A stretch of 64,000 bases of DNA from Streptococcus varani. GTDB lineage: Bacteria; Bacillota; Bacilli; Lactobacillales; Streptococcaceae. Of the stretch, positions 52,225 through 61,303 are shown one piece after another. Location of the stretch: assembly GCF_001375655.1 (NCBI RefSeq), contig NZ_CTEN01000001.1:62001-126000 (forward strand). The letters run 5' to 3'. A program made the position numbers and the translations under genes. How positions within the stretch are numbered: position 1 is the first letter of the stretch; every line of letters starts with the position of its first letter. Below the pieces are notes generated by a model that did not search any database, was not told the origin of the DNA, and saw only the letters and a list, made by a program, of their open reading frames with translations.

Positions 52225-55200
52225 CAGACAATCCCCCTCATCATGTTATCTATTTTGATTTTGTCGTTTTGATAGTTAGTCATTGGTTGTCCAATCTTAG
52301 CAACTAGAGCGCCGTCATCAAGTACCATATTCACAGGACGCTTGACAGCTTGCTCAGCCACTTCTAACGCTTTAGTAAGAGCTTTGTCCGCTTGGTCTCT
52401 GATAATCTCAATTTGGCTCATTTCAGCACGTTCTGTGATGGATTTGAGCTTGAACTGACTAGACAGAGAACCGTTACCAAGACCTAGCAACTCCTCAGCA
52501 CCAAACTTAAAGGCAGACATCTCTTTCTGCACATAGGCTAAGCTATCAGTCACATCAGAGGTATTCTTTTCAATACCTACAGCGATACCTTGGGCAATGT
52601 AGCGCCCTACGTTATCCCTGAATAGGCGTGACGGTGAGTGAATTTTAGCCTTAGCTTGTGCTGCACGTTCTGCTTGAGCCACAAGGGCATTAGCTGCCGC
52701 TGTAACTGCTCCAAGCGCTGAATACATACCTTGAGCCAAACCTTGGCCAATCATAGCCCCTACGCTACGCATAGCACCAGCTCCTGACATACCAGTAGAA
52801 CGGATTGCACTTACCATAGCAGACATGGCAGCTGTCGCTGAACTAATCCCGCTACGGATACCGTTAGTAACTCCATCTGAGACACCTTTACCAGCTTGTC
52901 GCCCTGCTTGTGTCATTTGACTTGCTGACTGCCTTACCACTGACACCATTTGCTGCATACTTGAGCGCATAGTTGAGACTGCCTGTGTCATGGCAGAGCG
53001 TACAGTAGAGTTAAGCTGACTCATTGCTGATGTTGCAGCCCTTGAAATATTAGCAAAACCTGAGGCAACCATTGGCGCTGATGTGGCTAGTTGCATGATT
53101 GAGGTTCTTGCCGTCATTGCTGAGGCTGTAATAGCCGTAAATCGACCAGGAACCGAACCAAGTACACCTCCAAGGGCACCAAGTACAGCAGATACCGCTG
53201 AGAAACCTGCTGACATAGCTGAGGCTCTAGCTTGTGCCATAACCATTGAGGCTGACAAGGCTGTAATTCTGCTTTGTAGTGCCGTAATGCTAGCCGTTGA
53301 ACCAGCAAGACCTACAAAAGAAGTCATGACAGCACTAGCAAAAGTCCTCATAGCAGAACCTGCTGTGGTCATCACTCCTGGCAATGAGCCTACACTTGAG
53401 TTAAGTGTGCTGAATACACTAGGGAGCGTCTGCATTGCTACGCTAGCCGTCTGAGCTGATGTAGCAATAAGTTTTAAGCCAGTTCCTGCCTGTTGCAAAC
53501 CTGGACCCGCTGAGGCGATACCTGAGCTAGCAATAGCTGCTAGACCAGTTGCCACGGCTGCCAAAGTTCCAACCAAGTCACCAAGTTTGAGGTCTACCAG
53601 CATTTTGACACCCTGAGCCATTAACTTCACGCCTTGTCCAGCGTTTTTAGCTGCTGAGCCCATGCTTTCAAAAATGCCAGCCACCCCATCTAGCACATTT
53701 CGGATAGCAGAGCCAAAGCTCTCTACCACGCTACCAGCGCTTTCTAAAATTGAGCTGACTTGCTCTCCGAAAGTTTGGAGTAGTTGGGTCAAGCTATCAA
53801 TGATAGGGCTGATTTGACTGATGAGATTGTTAAAAGCCTCTACTAAGGACTGTAGTACAGGAGCGACCGCCTGAACCATTGCTGAAATAGCTGGAATGAA
53901 TGGAGCTAGTGCCTGAATGATTTGAACGATTGCCTGAGATACCACGGTCACAACTTGGACAAAGGCGCTAGAAATAATCTCAACAATAGGGGTCACTGCC
54001 GTAGCAATTTGAGCTATTCCTGAGCTTATCGACGCTATGACCTGACTTAGGGCAGAACCTAGAGCAGTTATTACAGGGGCAAGGCTACTAAAGGAGCTAA
54101 TTACCGTAGCGATTGCAGAGCCAGCCGCTGTGATGAGCGGTGACAGCATAGCAAAAGATGAGGCTATCGTAGGTAGTACTGGTGCCACAATAACAAGAGC
54201 ATTAGCCAAGCCCTGGAGTGCCAAGTTAAGGATTGTACCGATAGCTGTACCAACGCTGACCACTACGCTACCAACACCTTGTCGGATTGTAGCTATCCCT
54301 TGTCCTTGCATACCCATTAGGGCAAAGGCTGCACCAAGTGCCAAGATAGGTACTGCCAAGGCTGCGATAGTGGCAGGGTTGACCATTGCTAACCCCTGAC
54401 CAATACCACGAAAAGCAGCACCTACACCCTGACCAATACCTCTAGCGGCTGCCGCCACACTTTGGCCAAGGCTACGGATAACAGAGACAATGCTTGTGCT
54501 AGCTGTCCTAACAACTGATGTAGCACCACTCACCCCACTTGTCGCATTCTTTTTGAAAAGACTGAATGGGTTAAAGGATTTCAAAAAGTTAAAGGCTTTG
54601 AAACCAGCAACTAAACCAATCAAGCCGCCCACTATTGCCTGAATTGCTCCAGCAGGTAGTGAGCTGATAAAGTTAGCCGCTACGGTTGCAGCCTGAGAAA
54701 GCCACTTGACCACATTGCCTAGGACACTAGCTAAGGTATTTAGCACGCTTGAGGCGGTCAGACTGTTCCAAACATGACCAATAGCCCCAGCGATACTCTG
54801 AATAGCACCTATAAAGGCAGATACTGCCCCTGTGTTAGAAAAGGCAGCCCAAAAGGTCTTAACCTTACCCACTAGGCTTGAGATAGTACTGCTAACTTTA
54901 GCTACAATACCCTCTACATTGATACTCTCAAGGAATTTACCTAGACCGTCAGCCATTCCGCCAAAATCTATACTTTCCAAAGCGTCTGATAGGGCATTGA
55001 CCGCCTTGATACCAAACTTGTTGAGATGTTCAAACATAGGCATTAGCTTATTAGCTAAGCTCTCCTTTGCTCCATCTATGGCCTGGTCAATCGTCTTAAA
55101 CTCAGTGGCCATTTTTTGGAAAGCGTCAGAGTTACCAGCACGGTTCATAGCGTCAAAGAAATCTTCTGTCTTGACTTTACCATCTTGAACCGCTGAAACC

Positions 55201-55799
55201 AGTTCAGCCGTAGACATGCCCATCTCTTTGGCAACTGCCGCCATACCAGCGGGCGCTTGTTCCATCATAATCTTAAAGTCCATCCAGGCAACCTTAGGCT
55301 TACTTGCCATTTGTGTCGCCTGAGTAGATAAAGATTTCATGGCTTGGGCTGGATTTTCTGCTGAGGCTGCAAGTCCACCAAAAGCCTTAACCAAGCTACC
55401 AACATTTTTAGTCCCTACAGCGTCAAGCTGAGAGTAAGTACTAGCCATATCAGAGGCTGAATAAATGGTCTTGGTGGCAAAGTCTTGCATTTCAGTCTTA
55501 GCAGCCTTGATGACCTCAGGAGAACGCCCAAAGGCTTGTAAGTTACCCTCAAAGGTCTTCCATGCCTTTTGTGAGCTGTTCAGTTCTCCAGCCATTTCAC
55601 GGATACCACCAGTGACAACTCCAATACCAGTAGTGAGAGCAGAACTAATCAGGTTAGCTCCTAGAACCGACTTAAAAACAGACCCAACTTTTGAGCCTGT
55701 GCTTTCTAGTCCACCTAACAAGGTCTTTAGTTTTCCAACCCCTGACTGGGCTTTTTCTCCGTCTAGGTCAACCTTGATAGTAACTGAACCATCTGCCAT
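52224..55799 (-). CDS. Tape measure protein
   Basis: The 1191-residue protein has the N-terminal tape-measure domain (FEGNLQAFGRSPEVIKAAKT, ATKTIYSASDMASTYSQLDA, MGMSTAELVSAVQDGKVKTE), long hydrophobic Ala/Ile/Val-rich helices in the middle, and a C-terminal part with IHSPSRLFRDNVGRYIAQGI. It sets tail length and takes part in DNA passage. The size predicts a tail in the range of 150-200 nm by the usual rule, which is an inference. Confidence 0.95.
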   Translation of the reverse strand: MADGSVTIKVDLDGEKAQSGVGKLKTLLGGLESTGSKVGSVFKSVLGANLISSALTTGIGVVTGGIREMAGELNSSQKAWKTFEGNLQAFGRSPEVIKAAKTEMQDFATKTIYSASDMASTYSQLDAVGTKNVGSLVKAFGGLAASAENPAQAMKSLSTQATQMASKPKVAWMDFKIMMEQAPAGMAAVAKEMGMSTAELVSAVQDGKVKTEDFFDAMNRAGNSDAFQKMATEFKTIDQAIDGAKESLANKLMPMFEHLNKFGIKAVNALSDALESIDFGGMADGLGKFLESINVEGIVAKVSSTISSLVGKVKTFWAAFSNTGAVSAFIGAIQSIAGAIGHVWNSLTASSVLNTLASVLGNVVKWLSQAATVAANFISSLPAGAIQAIVGGLIGLVAGFKAFNFLKSFNPFSLFKKNATSGVSGATSVVRTASTSIVSVIRSLGQSVAAAARGIGQGVGAAFRGIGQGLAMVNPATIAALAVPILALGAAFALMGMQGQGIATIRQGVGSVVVSVGTAIGTILNLALQGLANALVIVAPVLPTIASSFAMLSPLITAAGSAIATVISSFSSLAPVITALGSALSQVIASISSGIAQIATAVTPIVEIISSAFVQVVTVVSQAIVQIIQALAPFIPAISAMVQAVAPVLQSLVEAFNNLISQISPIIDSLTQLLQTFGEQVSSILESAGSVVESFGSAIRNVLDGVAGIFESMGSAAKNAGQGVKLMAQGVKMLVDLKLGDLVGTLAAVATGLAAIASSGIASAGPGLQQAGTGLKLIATSAQTASVAMQTLPSVFSTLNSSVGSLPGVMTTAGSAMRTFASAVMTSFVGLAGSTASITALQSRITALSASMVMAQARASAMSAGFSAVSAVLGALGGVLGSVPGRFTAITASAMTARTSIMQLATSAPMVASGFANISRAATSAMSQLNSTVRSAMTQAVSTMRSSMQQMVSVVRQSASQMTQAGRQAGKGVSDGVTNGIRSGISSATAAMSAMVSAIRSTGMSGAGAMRSVGAMIGQGLAQGMYSALGAVTAAANALVAQAERAAQAKAKIHSPSRLFRDNVGRYIAQGIAVGIEKNTSDVTDSLAYVQKEMSAFKFGAEELLGLGNGSLSSQFKLKSITERAEMSQIEIIRDQADKALTKALEVAEQAVKRPVNMVLDDGALVAKIGQPMTNYQNDKIKIDNMMRGIV

Positions 55800-55820
55800 A
55801 GTTTTTCTCTCCTTTCCTGA

Positions 55821-56429
55821 TTAGTAGTCAAAATCTTTAGGTAGTGCATACTCTTTCTTGAGTTGTTTCATGCTTTCCTTGTACTTCTTACTGTCGCCTT
55901 TCTGTGGCTTGTAAGAGCGTATTTTAAGCACCTCAGCAAACTTAGTATCACTAGGTAGCCCATTGAGTAGGGCATTAAATTTCTTCCAGTGCAATGTATT
56001 CTGAGCGTCAATCAAATCAAGACCGTAAGCCTGCATAAATGATGAGTAGATATACTCAGCGTCATATTTCAAACTAAAAAGCCGCTCTCCGTCTTCTGAT
56101 TGACTTCTTGAGCGTATCTTGCTTTTGATTGGATTGCCCGCTAGGTCTAGTACTGGAGAACTATCTTTAGCTGGAATAATTCTGATGTGTTCCTCAAAAA
56201 TCAGCTTAAAGATTGCCGTTGCTTGTTCAGGGGTCAAAGCCTCTGTAAAGTCAACATCTGTAAATATCTGAATAGCTAGATAAGGCTTGTAAATATCTTC
56301 AAACTCATCATCATTGATAAGCTCCATGACTTTCAAAACCTTATTAAAGGCTATATTCATGGGGTACACATCATCACCAAGGAATAACTCATCTGTCAAT
56401 TTCCTTGATAAATCCAGCATATTAGTCAC
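55821..56429 (-). CDS. Gp15-family tail assembly protein
   Basis: The 202-residue protein matches the bacteriophage Gp15 family, starting MTNMLDLSRKLTDELFLGDD with LHWKKFNALLNGLPSDTKFA near the C terminus. It overlaps the upstream chaperone gene by 8 bp in another frame, the position where tail assembly chaperone pairs lie before the tape measure gene. Confidence 0.82.
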   Translation of the reverse strand: MTNMLDLSRKLTDELFLGDDVYPMNIAFNKVLKVMELINDDEFEDIYKPYLAIQIFTDVDFTEALTPEQATAIFKLIFEEHIRIIPAKDSSPVLDLAGNPIKSKIRSRSQSEDGERLFSLKYDAEYIYSSFMQAYGLDLIDAQNTLHWKKFNALLNGLPSDTKFAEVLKIRSYKPQKGDSKKYKESMKQLKKEYALPKDFDY

Positions 56430-56781
56430 CTAGATACTTCTTGAGAGCGTCACCGTTGTTACGTTTTTCCCACTCATCTACCACGCCTGAAATGGTTTCA
56501 AGCAAGTAAACCATAGTATCGACGGTAGACTCATCAGAGTAAGCATAAACCTTGTTATAGGCCTCCTCATCAAACAATCCAACCCATGACTCTTTAACCA
56601 TGACTTGCAAAGCGTCAAAGGCTTTCTCATCTTCTGTATCTGCCACTTTTTGCCCCTCTTTTTGGAGCTTTTTACCGACTTCCTGCATATTCAGGATATT
56701 CTTATCGTTGGCTGCAAACTCAAGTTGAAATTCTCCAAAATCTACAGGAATGACATTACTGCGCTTTTTAATTACTACCAT
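56422..56781 (-). CDS. Tail assembly chaperone
   Basis: The 119-residue protein starts MVVIKKRSNVIPVDFGEFQL and ends NNGDALKKYLGD. Its place between the tail tube gene and the Gp15-type gene, with an overlapping end, fits the first of the two tail chaperones that coat the tape measure. No obvious slippery heptamer was identified in the overlap. Confidence 0.7.
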   Translation of the reverse strand: MVVIKKRSNVIPVDFGEFQLEFAANDKNILNMQEVGKKLQKEGQKVADTEDEKAFDALQVMVKESWVGLFDEEAYNKVYAYSDESTVDTMVYLLETISGVVDEWEKRNNGDALKKYLGD

Positions 56782-56842
56782 TGTTGTTTTCTCCTACTAA
56801 TCAAAATAAAAAGAGGGGAGCGTCAAACTCCCCTAAGCTGCG

Positions 56843-57298
56843 TTATCCACCGACTACAGCGGATTGTTTAGGTACTGAGTTCCAGCTGATTGTGCACTCA
56901 AAGGCTTCAAATTCAGCAGCTTCACCGCCTCCGATTTTAATTTCAGAGACTGTGGAAGGTGCTACGTATTGAGTTTTACCGTCAGCGTCAACCACCTTGA
57001 ACCACACTTTACGCTGGTCACCAGTCAAGAAACGCATACCAGCGATAATAGCCTGCGCTGTGTCTTCTTTGATATAGTCACCCTCAAAGGTGTAACCATA
57101 TTTGACAGATGTTACCGTTGTTTCAGGCGTTCCGTCACCGTTGTAGTAAGCAACGTCATCTGTCTCTTCATCATTTTCAACCTCAGCGGTTGTGACCCCA
57201 TCTGCAAGCCATTTCCAAGCGTCAGTCCCTGGTTCTACTTTGTCAGATGTCCAAGGTGCTACGTAATGCTTACGTAGGGCATTTTTCATTTTTGGCAT
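56843..57298 (-). CDS. Major tail tube protein
   Basis: The 151-residue protein starts MPKMKNALRKHYVAPWTSDK and contains VTSVKYGYTFEGDYIKEDTA and RMRF-like GMRFLTGDQRKVWFKVVDAD. Composition and position (after the tail terminator, before the chaperones) identify it as the major tail protein. It is very short compared with tube proteins that carry Ig-like extensions. Confidence 0.8.
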   Translation of the reverse strand: MPKMKNALRKHYVAPWTSDKVEPGTDAWKWLADGVTTAEVENDEETDDVAYYNGDGTPETTVTSVKYGYTFEGDYIKEDTAQAIIAGMRFLTGDQRKVWFKVVDADGKTQYVAPSTVSEIKIGGGEAAEFEAFECTISWNSVPKQSAVVGG

Positions 57299-57700
57299 TT
57301 ATCTTCCTCCATTTGTTTCAAGTTTTGCTGTGATGTCCAGCATATAAACATAAAAGCCTTGGTCATCACGGTCATTAAGGAATGGCTGTGAGACTTCAAG
57401 GCCTCTGAATTGATATGAATTATTTTGACTAGGTAGCTCAAGGTTAAAATCAGCAAGAGCACTATTGACAGCCCACAGAATAGAGCTTGTCTTTTGGTGG
57501 TCAGTCGTTTTGATTGCCACCTCAAAAACAAGGCTAATATCTTGCTTACCGTTCATATACTCTTTTTCAACCTTGCCACCAGGTAAAGGATAAAGAACTA
57601 AACTCTCCGTCTCTGACAAGTAATCAAGTCTACAAGTCAAAGGGAGGCCTAGTGTGTTGATGAAATCTCTTAGGACTTCTGAAAAATCATTGTTATTCAT
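57299..57700 (-). CDS. Minor_capsid_3-type protein (tail terminator)
   Basis: The 133-residue protein (VLRDFINTLGLPLTCRLDYL; NGKQDISLVFEVAIKTTDHQ) resembles the Minor_capsid_3 family, which has the tail-terminator role in this gene position. It overlaps the preceding gene by 4 bp and the tail tube gene follows immediately. Confidence 0.75.
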   Translation of the reverse strand: MNNNDFSEVLRDFINTLGLPLTCRLDYLSETESLVLYPLPGGKVEKEYMNGKQDISLVFEVAIKTTDHQKTSSILWAVNSALADFNLELPSQNNSYQFRGLEVSQPFLNDRDDQGFYVYMLDITAKLETNGGR

Positions 57701-58059
57701 GTCTTAACTCCCATTGCTCTCAGTCCAACCTTGCCCCAATCCTTAACATGGAGCGCTGAGGCTTTCAAATCCCAACGCTTACCTGTTCCAGGAGTGGTAT
57801 AACGCCTAAACGTGTAGCTACGGTTTTTGTTGTAAGCTCCACCGTAGAACTGTGCCCTTGCATAAGGACCAGGGTATCTTACTCCGTCTCTAGTAGGCTG
57901 ACCACTTCCGCTCAGTTCCCCACTCTTGCGAGGGATAAAAGGGTTCATGTCAATCATCATTTGACTAGCGATAGCTAACTTCCCTTTGGCCAAGGCTGAT
58001 GATGATACTTTTTTCTCAATGCCTTTCAGGTCAACTTTTACAGATACACTTGTTCCCAT
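57697..58059 (-). CDS. Minor_capsid_2-type head-tail joining protein
   Basis: The 120-residue protein (MGTSVSVKVDLKGIEKKVSS; MIDMNPFIPRKSGELSGSGQ; GPYARAQFYGGAYNKNRSY) matches Minor_capsid_2, an HK97-gp10-like connector. The start at 58059 shares a TGATG overlap with the upstream stop and has GAGGTGGAG before it. Confidence 0.8.
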   Translation of the reverse strand: MGTSVSVKVDLKGIEKKVSSSALAKGKLAIASQMMIDMNPFIPRKSGELSGSGQPTRDGVRYPGPYARAQFYGGAYNKNRSYTFRRYTTPGTGKRWDLKASALHVKDWGKVGLRAMGVKT

Positions 58060-58400
58060 CAGATACACTCCACCTCATAACAAAATATTTTATTATTATG
58101 TGGATAACTGACAGGTACAATAGTAGTCACTCTGTACTCAGTCTGTCCGTCATTGATAATGGCATTTTCAAAAGACTTATCTAGGACTATTGGGCAATAT
58201 TGAGGATACACAAACAAAAGGCTAGGTTTAGCCTCTTTGCGGTTGTTCTGGGTGCCTTGCACTTGATACTGTCTATCAAACCTAACAGGACTAAGCGTGA
58301 CTGGGCTCTCTAACATTACTTTACCCCATGCGTCTTTTTCTCCTGTGGTTTTCTGGATAGTCACAGTATCGACCAGCACTCTCTTATCAATGCCTGTCAT
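58059..58400 (-). CDS. Minor_capsid_1-type head closure protein
   Basis: The 113-residue protein (MTGIDKRVLVDTVTIQKTTG; VMLESPVTLSPVRFDRQYQV) matches Minor_capsid_1, a probable head-completion/stopper protein. It overlaps the upstream connector gene by 14 bp. Confidence 0.8.
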   Translation of the reverse strand: MTGIDKRVLVDTVTIQKTTGEKDAWGKVMLESPVTLSPVRFDRQYQVQGTQNNRKEAKPSLLFVYPQYCPIVLDKSFENAIINDGQTEYRVTTIVPVSYPHNNKIFCYEVECI

Positions 58401-58794
58401 AACCTACCCCTCTAAAGCCAAATCCTGCCCCTTTCAGAGCGTTCAAGGCGTCAATTGATAAGTTATACCTAGCACTTTCTAAAGAGGTCTTTGTGGTGTC
58501 CTTGTAGCTCACTGAGGTACGCCCAAGCGATACACTAGCAACTGACTGCTTATCATCAGCCGTCAGGATACCGCTAGTGTCCAAATAGACCACTTGGAAA
58601 GCTACAGCCAACTTGACCGCTTGCTTTCTGTGCTCAATCTCTTTCTCAAAGTCTACAAAATCATAGAACCCATTAAGAAAGAGGTTGATAGACACCTCCG
58701 CTCTCTTTAGCAGTTTCTCAAAGTCACTGACTTCATCAAATCCAAAATCCTTAAATTCATCTTTGGTTAAATAAGCGATAGTAACCACCTCCAA
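58387..58794 (-). CDS. Head-tail connector (Gp6-like) protein
   Basis: The protein of about 130-135 residues (YLTKDEFKDFGFDEVSDFEK; LNALKGAGFGFRGVGYDRH at the end) fits the helical adaptor type. The start is unclear: GGAGG at 58791-58787 points to a codon at 58779-58777 that reads ATC, not ATG. The in-frame TTG at 58794 and GTG at 58788 overlap the ribosome site. I list the TTG form; the real N terminus is uncertain. Confidence 0.7.
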   Translation of the reverse strand: MEVVTIAYLTKDEFKDFGFDEVSDFEKLLKRAEVSINLFLNGFYDFVDFEKEIEHRKQAVKLAVAFQVVYLDTSGILTADDKQSVASVSLGRTSVSYKDTTKTSLESARYNLSIDALNALKGAGFGFRGVGYDRH

Positions 58795-58809
58795 TTAAAA
58801 AAGGCGGTG

Positions 58810-59004
58810 TTACTTATCCGCTTTTGCTGCTTTTTCTTCGACACGTTCAAAGAATGGGCTGAGTTCAGGGTGTGTAATTGCCCCCTTAGCGTTAAGCTCC
58901 TCAGCCTTCTTTACTTCCATGTCATACTCAATACCTTTATCAAAATTTGTTTCTTTGCCATCAACGACAAAGACCACGTTTGATGTTGCTTTGAATTTAG
59001 CCAT
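58810..59004 (-). CDS. Small phage structural-region protein
   Basis: The 64-residue protein (MAKFKATSNVVFVVDGKETN; GAITHPELSPFFERVEEKAA) lies between the connector and capsid genes. The beta-rich N terminus and charged tail resemble small head-completion or decoration proteins seen here in related phages. Function unknown. Confidence 0.6.
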   Translation of the reverse strand: MAKFKATSNVVFVVDGKETNFDKGIEYDMEVKKAEELNAKGAITHPELSPFFERVEEKAAKADK

Positions 59005-59010
59005 TTTCTA

Positions 59011-59211
59011 TTATTCCTCCACTTCGTAGCCTTGATTTTCAAAGGCTGAAATCATGATAGGGTCAGACAAGGTAAAAGATACCCCGTCCTTGGTCAAAGT
59101 AACAGACTTTTTGACAGAAACTGTTTCCACCACTTCCTCTGTGGTTTCCTCAGTTACTTCTTGCTTTTCCACCACTTCCTCTGTGGTTTCCTCAGTTTTC
59201 TTTCTAGCCAT
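59011..59211 (-). CDS. Small acidic phage protein with internal repeat
   Basis: The 66-residue protein starts MARKKTEETTEEVVEKQEVT. The Glu/Thr/Val-rich first half contains TEETTEEVVE twice, encoded by a 32-bp direct repeat. The C-terminal half (LTKDGVSFTLSDPIMISAFE) looks folded. It directly follows the major capsid gene and could be a head accessory protein. Confidence 0.6.
   Translation of the reverse strand: MARKKTEETTEEVVEKQEVTEETTEEVVETVSVKKSVTLTKDGVSFTLSDPIMISAFENQGYEVEE
59124..59197 (-). repeat. Two identical 32-bp direct repeats, period 42 bp
   Basis: Copies at 59124-59155 and 59166-59197 are identical. The 42-bp period is a multiple of three, so the duplication keeps the reading frame and repeats the TEETTEEVVE segment. 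Confidence 0.85.
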
Positions 59212-59224
59212 TACTTAGCCTCCC

Positions 59225-60049
59225 TTATGCTGATTTGTGAACGTAGATAGCTTTTTTCTTGTTGTCAAGAACAAAAGCGTCATAACGGATACGACCCTCA
59301 ACGAGCTTACCGTTAATTCCTGGTGGGTTGTCGTGGATTTTGTAGTCTTCCAACTTGACAGGAGATGTAGTAGCCACTGGGTGAGCAATGACAAATTCTA
59401 CATTTTGTGGCAAGCGTGATGTAGGTGTCAAAACAACTGGCAAGCCGTCAATCATACCTACTTGACCTTTGATAGTGATTTCTTGACCAAGGTCAGAGTT
59501 CTTCACAAAGGTTGGGTCAAGTTTGATAAGTTTGTAGAACTTAGGTGACACATGCAAGACACGGCCTGCTGTTGGAATGAATGCGTCAGTTAATTTGACC
59601 TGTCCATCAAGAACAGCCTCATAGGCGTTTTCTTTGGTTACAGCCGCTGTAGTGATGTGGTCAGCGTGTGCACCAGCTACGATTGTTGCAAAACGGTAGG
59701 TATCGACCTCAGGGATAACAACTTCTGAGAGTTGGCGTGCAAGAGCCTTACCCGCCTCCATAACACCATTAGTATCTTGTTCAGATTTTTTGTCAATGGT
59801 GAACGTGAAAGAACGGTCTTTCTTGAGTACCATAGTTTGAACGGTGTTACCAAGTTCCTCAGCCTCACCGTAACGGTTCTGACCAGTTGTCTTGTAGTCA
59901 TTCATTCCTGATGTTGGAACTGAGTAGACCTTGACTGTGTCAACGCCTGTGAAATCAAAATCTTGGTTGATGATACCAGTAGAGAGCGCCTCTTTAGCAA
60001 AACGCTCATCAACTTTGTTATCAAATTTAGTTGCGTAGTTTACTACCAT
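59225..60049 (-). CDS. Major capsid protein
   Basis: The 274-residue protein (MVVNYATKFDNKVDERFAKE; DFDFTGVDTVKVYSVPTSGM; RVLHVSPKFYKLIKLDPTFV) resembles HK97-fold major capsid proteins of lactococcal/streptococcal siphophages that use a separate scaffold. It follows the scaffold gene with a 29-bp gap and a good ribosome site. Confidence 0.88.
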   Translation of the reverse strand: MVVNYATKFDNKVDERFAKEALSTGIINQDFDFTGVDTVKVYSVPTSGMNDYKTTGQNRYGEAEELGNTVQTMVLKKDRSFTFTIDKKSEQDTNGVMEAGKALARQLSEVVIPEVDTYRFATIVAGAHADHITTAAVTKENAYEAVLDGQVKLTDAFIPTAGRVLHVSPKFYKLIKLDPTFVKNSDLGQEITIKGQVGMIDGLPVVLTPTSRLPQNVEFVIAHPVATTSPVKLEDYKIHDNPPGINGKLVEGRIRYDAFVLDNKKKAIYVHKSA

Positions 60050-60078
60050 GTAAAATACCTCTTTTCTTTGTTTTGGTT

Positions 60079-60654
60079 TTATACGCTATCAAAGCCAGCA
60101 AAAAGGGCTTTGTCCTCTGCACTCAAGTTATCCCCATTGTCAGCTGCTGGGTTACCTGGTACAGAGATGTTAGGGTTAAGCTGTTTGTCTTCACCTTGGA
60201 ATAAGTAAGGGCTTGTTTCTTTGAGGCTGTTGATTGTGTCCTCTAAGATAGGCTTTCCATCTTCCCCTAGCTCAATCTTGTCTAGGTCAATGAACTTCAT
60301 CAAATCCTCAGAGTTGTAAGCTCCCACATCTTTCAAAGCAAGGGCTACAGCGTTAGTTTTAGTTACCTGAGCAAGCTGTGCCTCACTATCAGTCTTGTAC
60401 TGGTCAAATTGGGCTTGTAGGTCTGCCAGCTGCTGCTTGCTTTCCTCACTTGCTCCCTCTTTTTCCTGTAAATCCTTGATGGCTTGGTTTTGTTGCTCAA
60501 GCTGTTGTTTCAAGGTGTCGTTTTCTGCCTGTAACTCAGACTTAGCCTGTGCTTTTGCATTTTCAATACCCGCACCGTACGCTTGCATGATATTATCCAG
60601 CACACTATTATCTGTGATACCTGCGTCAACCAACATCTCACGTTTAAGGCTCAT
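60079..60654 (-). CDS. Capsid scaffold protein (GP20-type)
   Basis: The 191-residue protein is largely helical and coiled-coil (KQQLEQQNQAIKDLQEKEGA; ADLQAQFDQYKTDSEAQLAQ), as typical of phage minor structural GP20/scaffold proteins placed directly before the major capsid gene. The start is MSLKREMLVDAGITDNSVLD. Confidence 0.85.
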   Translation of the reverse strand: MSLKREMLVDAGITDNSVLDNIMQAYGAGIENAKAQAKSELQAENDTLKQQLEQQNQAIKDLQEKEGASEESKQQLADLQAQFDQYKTDSEAQLAQVTKTNAVALALKDVGAYNSEDLMKFIDLDKIELGEDGKPILEDTINSLKETSPYLFQGEDKQLNPNISVPGNPAADNGDNLSAEDKALFAGFDSV

Positions 60655-60729
60655 ACCTTAACTCCTTTGTTTTACGTCACGAGGGACTGAGATACAGACA
60701 CTTTTACGCCATATCCAGGGCAAAATAAA

Positions 60730-60752
60730 AACCGCTTGGACTTCCAAACGGT
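60730..60752 (-). terminator. Hairpin terminator upstream of the scaffold gene
   Basis: On the minus strand ACCGTTTGG / CCAAGCGGT pair over 9 bp with one G-U and are followed by TTTTTATTTTG. It sits in the 151-bp gap between the 60806 ORF and the scaffold gene. Confidence 0.65.
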
Positions 60753-60805
60753 AAATATCTAATTACAGTAGTCTTTCCTACCAGTCAAGATGAGTGACCA
60801 CCTCC

Positions 60806-61036
60806 TTACTTGCGACTAAACCAAGATTTCTTTTGCGTCTTCTTGAGGGCTTTGACTCCCTCCTCCACTTTGTCAAAGCGGTTGTTTGTTGCTTTTACAT
60901 TTTTAGAGTTGATTTCTTCCATCTTCTCAACAATACGCCAAAGTTGGTTATTTTGGTCAAGCAAGAACTCAATGGCACCCTCTGCCATTCGTAGAGAGTT
61001 CTCAAGTGCACGTTTTTTCTTGATACGTTTGTTCAT
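60806..61036 (-). CDS. Small basic coiled-coil phage protein
   Basis: The 76-residue protein (MNKRIKKKRALENSLRMAEG; LWRIVEKMEEINSKNVKATN) is highly charged and helical, with no recognised family. It has a GAGGAAGCC ribosome site. It lies between the minor capsid and scaffold genes, upstream of a terminator. Confidence 0.6.
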   Translation of the reverse strand: MNKRIKKKRALENSLRMAEGAIEFLLDQNNQLWRIVEKMEEINSKNVKATNNRFDKVEEGVKALKKTQKKSWFSRK

Positions 61037-61087
61037 GGCTTCCTCCTATTTTTGGGTATAAGAAAAGCGCCTAGATTGGACTAAGCG

Positions 61088-61303
61088 CTAATTGATTACT
61101 TGGATTGAAACAATGCCACTCTCAAAGAGAGAGACCTCTGTGGGGTCATCAGGACTAGGATTGTCAATAAGAATAGTGATTTCATCTTGTTCATCATTGT
61201 CCATTTCATCAACAAAATCTGTGACAACTCCCTTGATAATTTCGCCATCACTATTGACTACCTGAACCTTTGAGCGTAGGTAGTTCCAAAGTCGCTTACT
61301 CAT
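61088..61303 (-). CDS. Small phage protein, LSM-domain-like
   Basis: The 71-residue protein starts MSKRLWNYLRSKVQVVNSDG, then GVVTDFVDEMDNDEQDEITI. Its Sm-like beta-strand pattern agrees with small LSM-type proteins annotated at this place in streptococcal phages. It overlaps the minor capsid gene stop by 4 bp. Function unknown. Confidence 0.6.
   Translation of the reverse strand: MSKRLWNYLRSKVQVVNSDGEIIKGVVTDFVDEMDNDEQDEITILIDNPSPDDPTEVSLFESGIVSIQVIN

Noticed and set aside
53083..53454. Plus-strand ORFs of 100+ codons inside tape measure and neighbouring tail genes
   Set aside because: Long Ala-rich coding sequence opens the antisense frames; all are shadows of the minus-strand tail genes.
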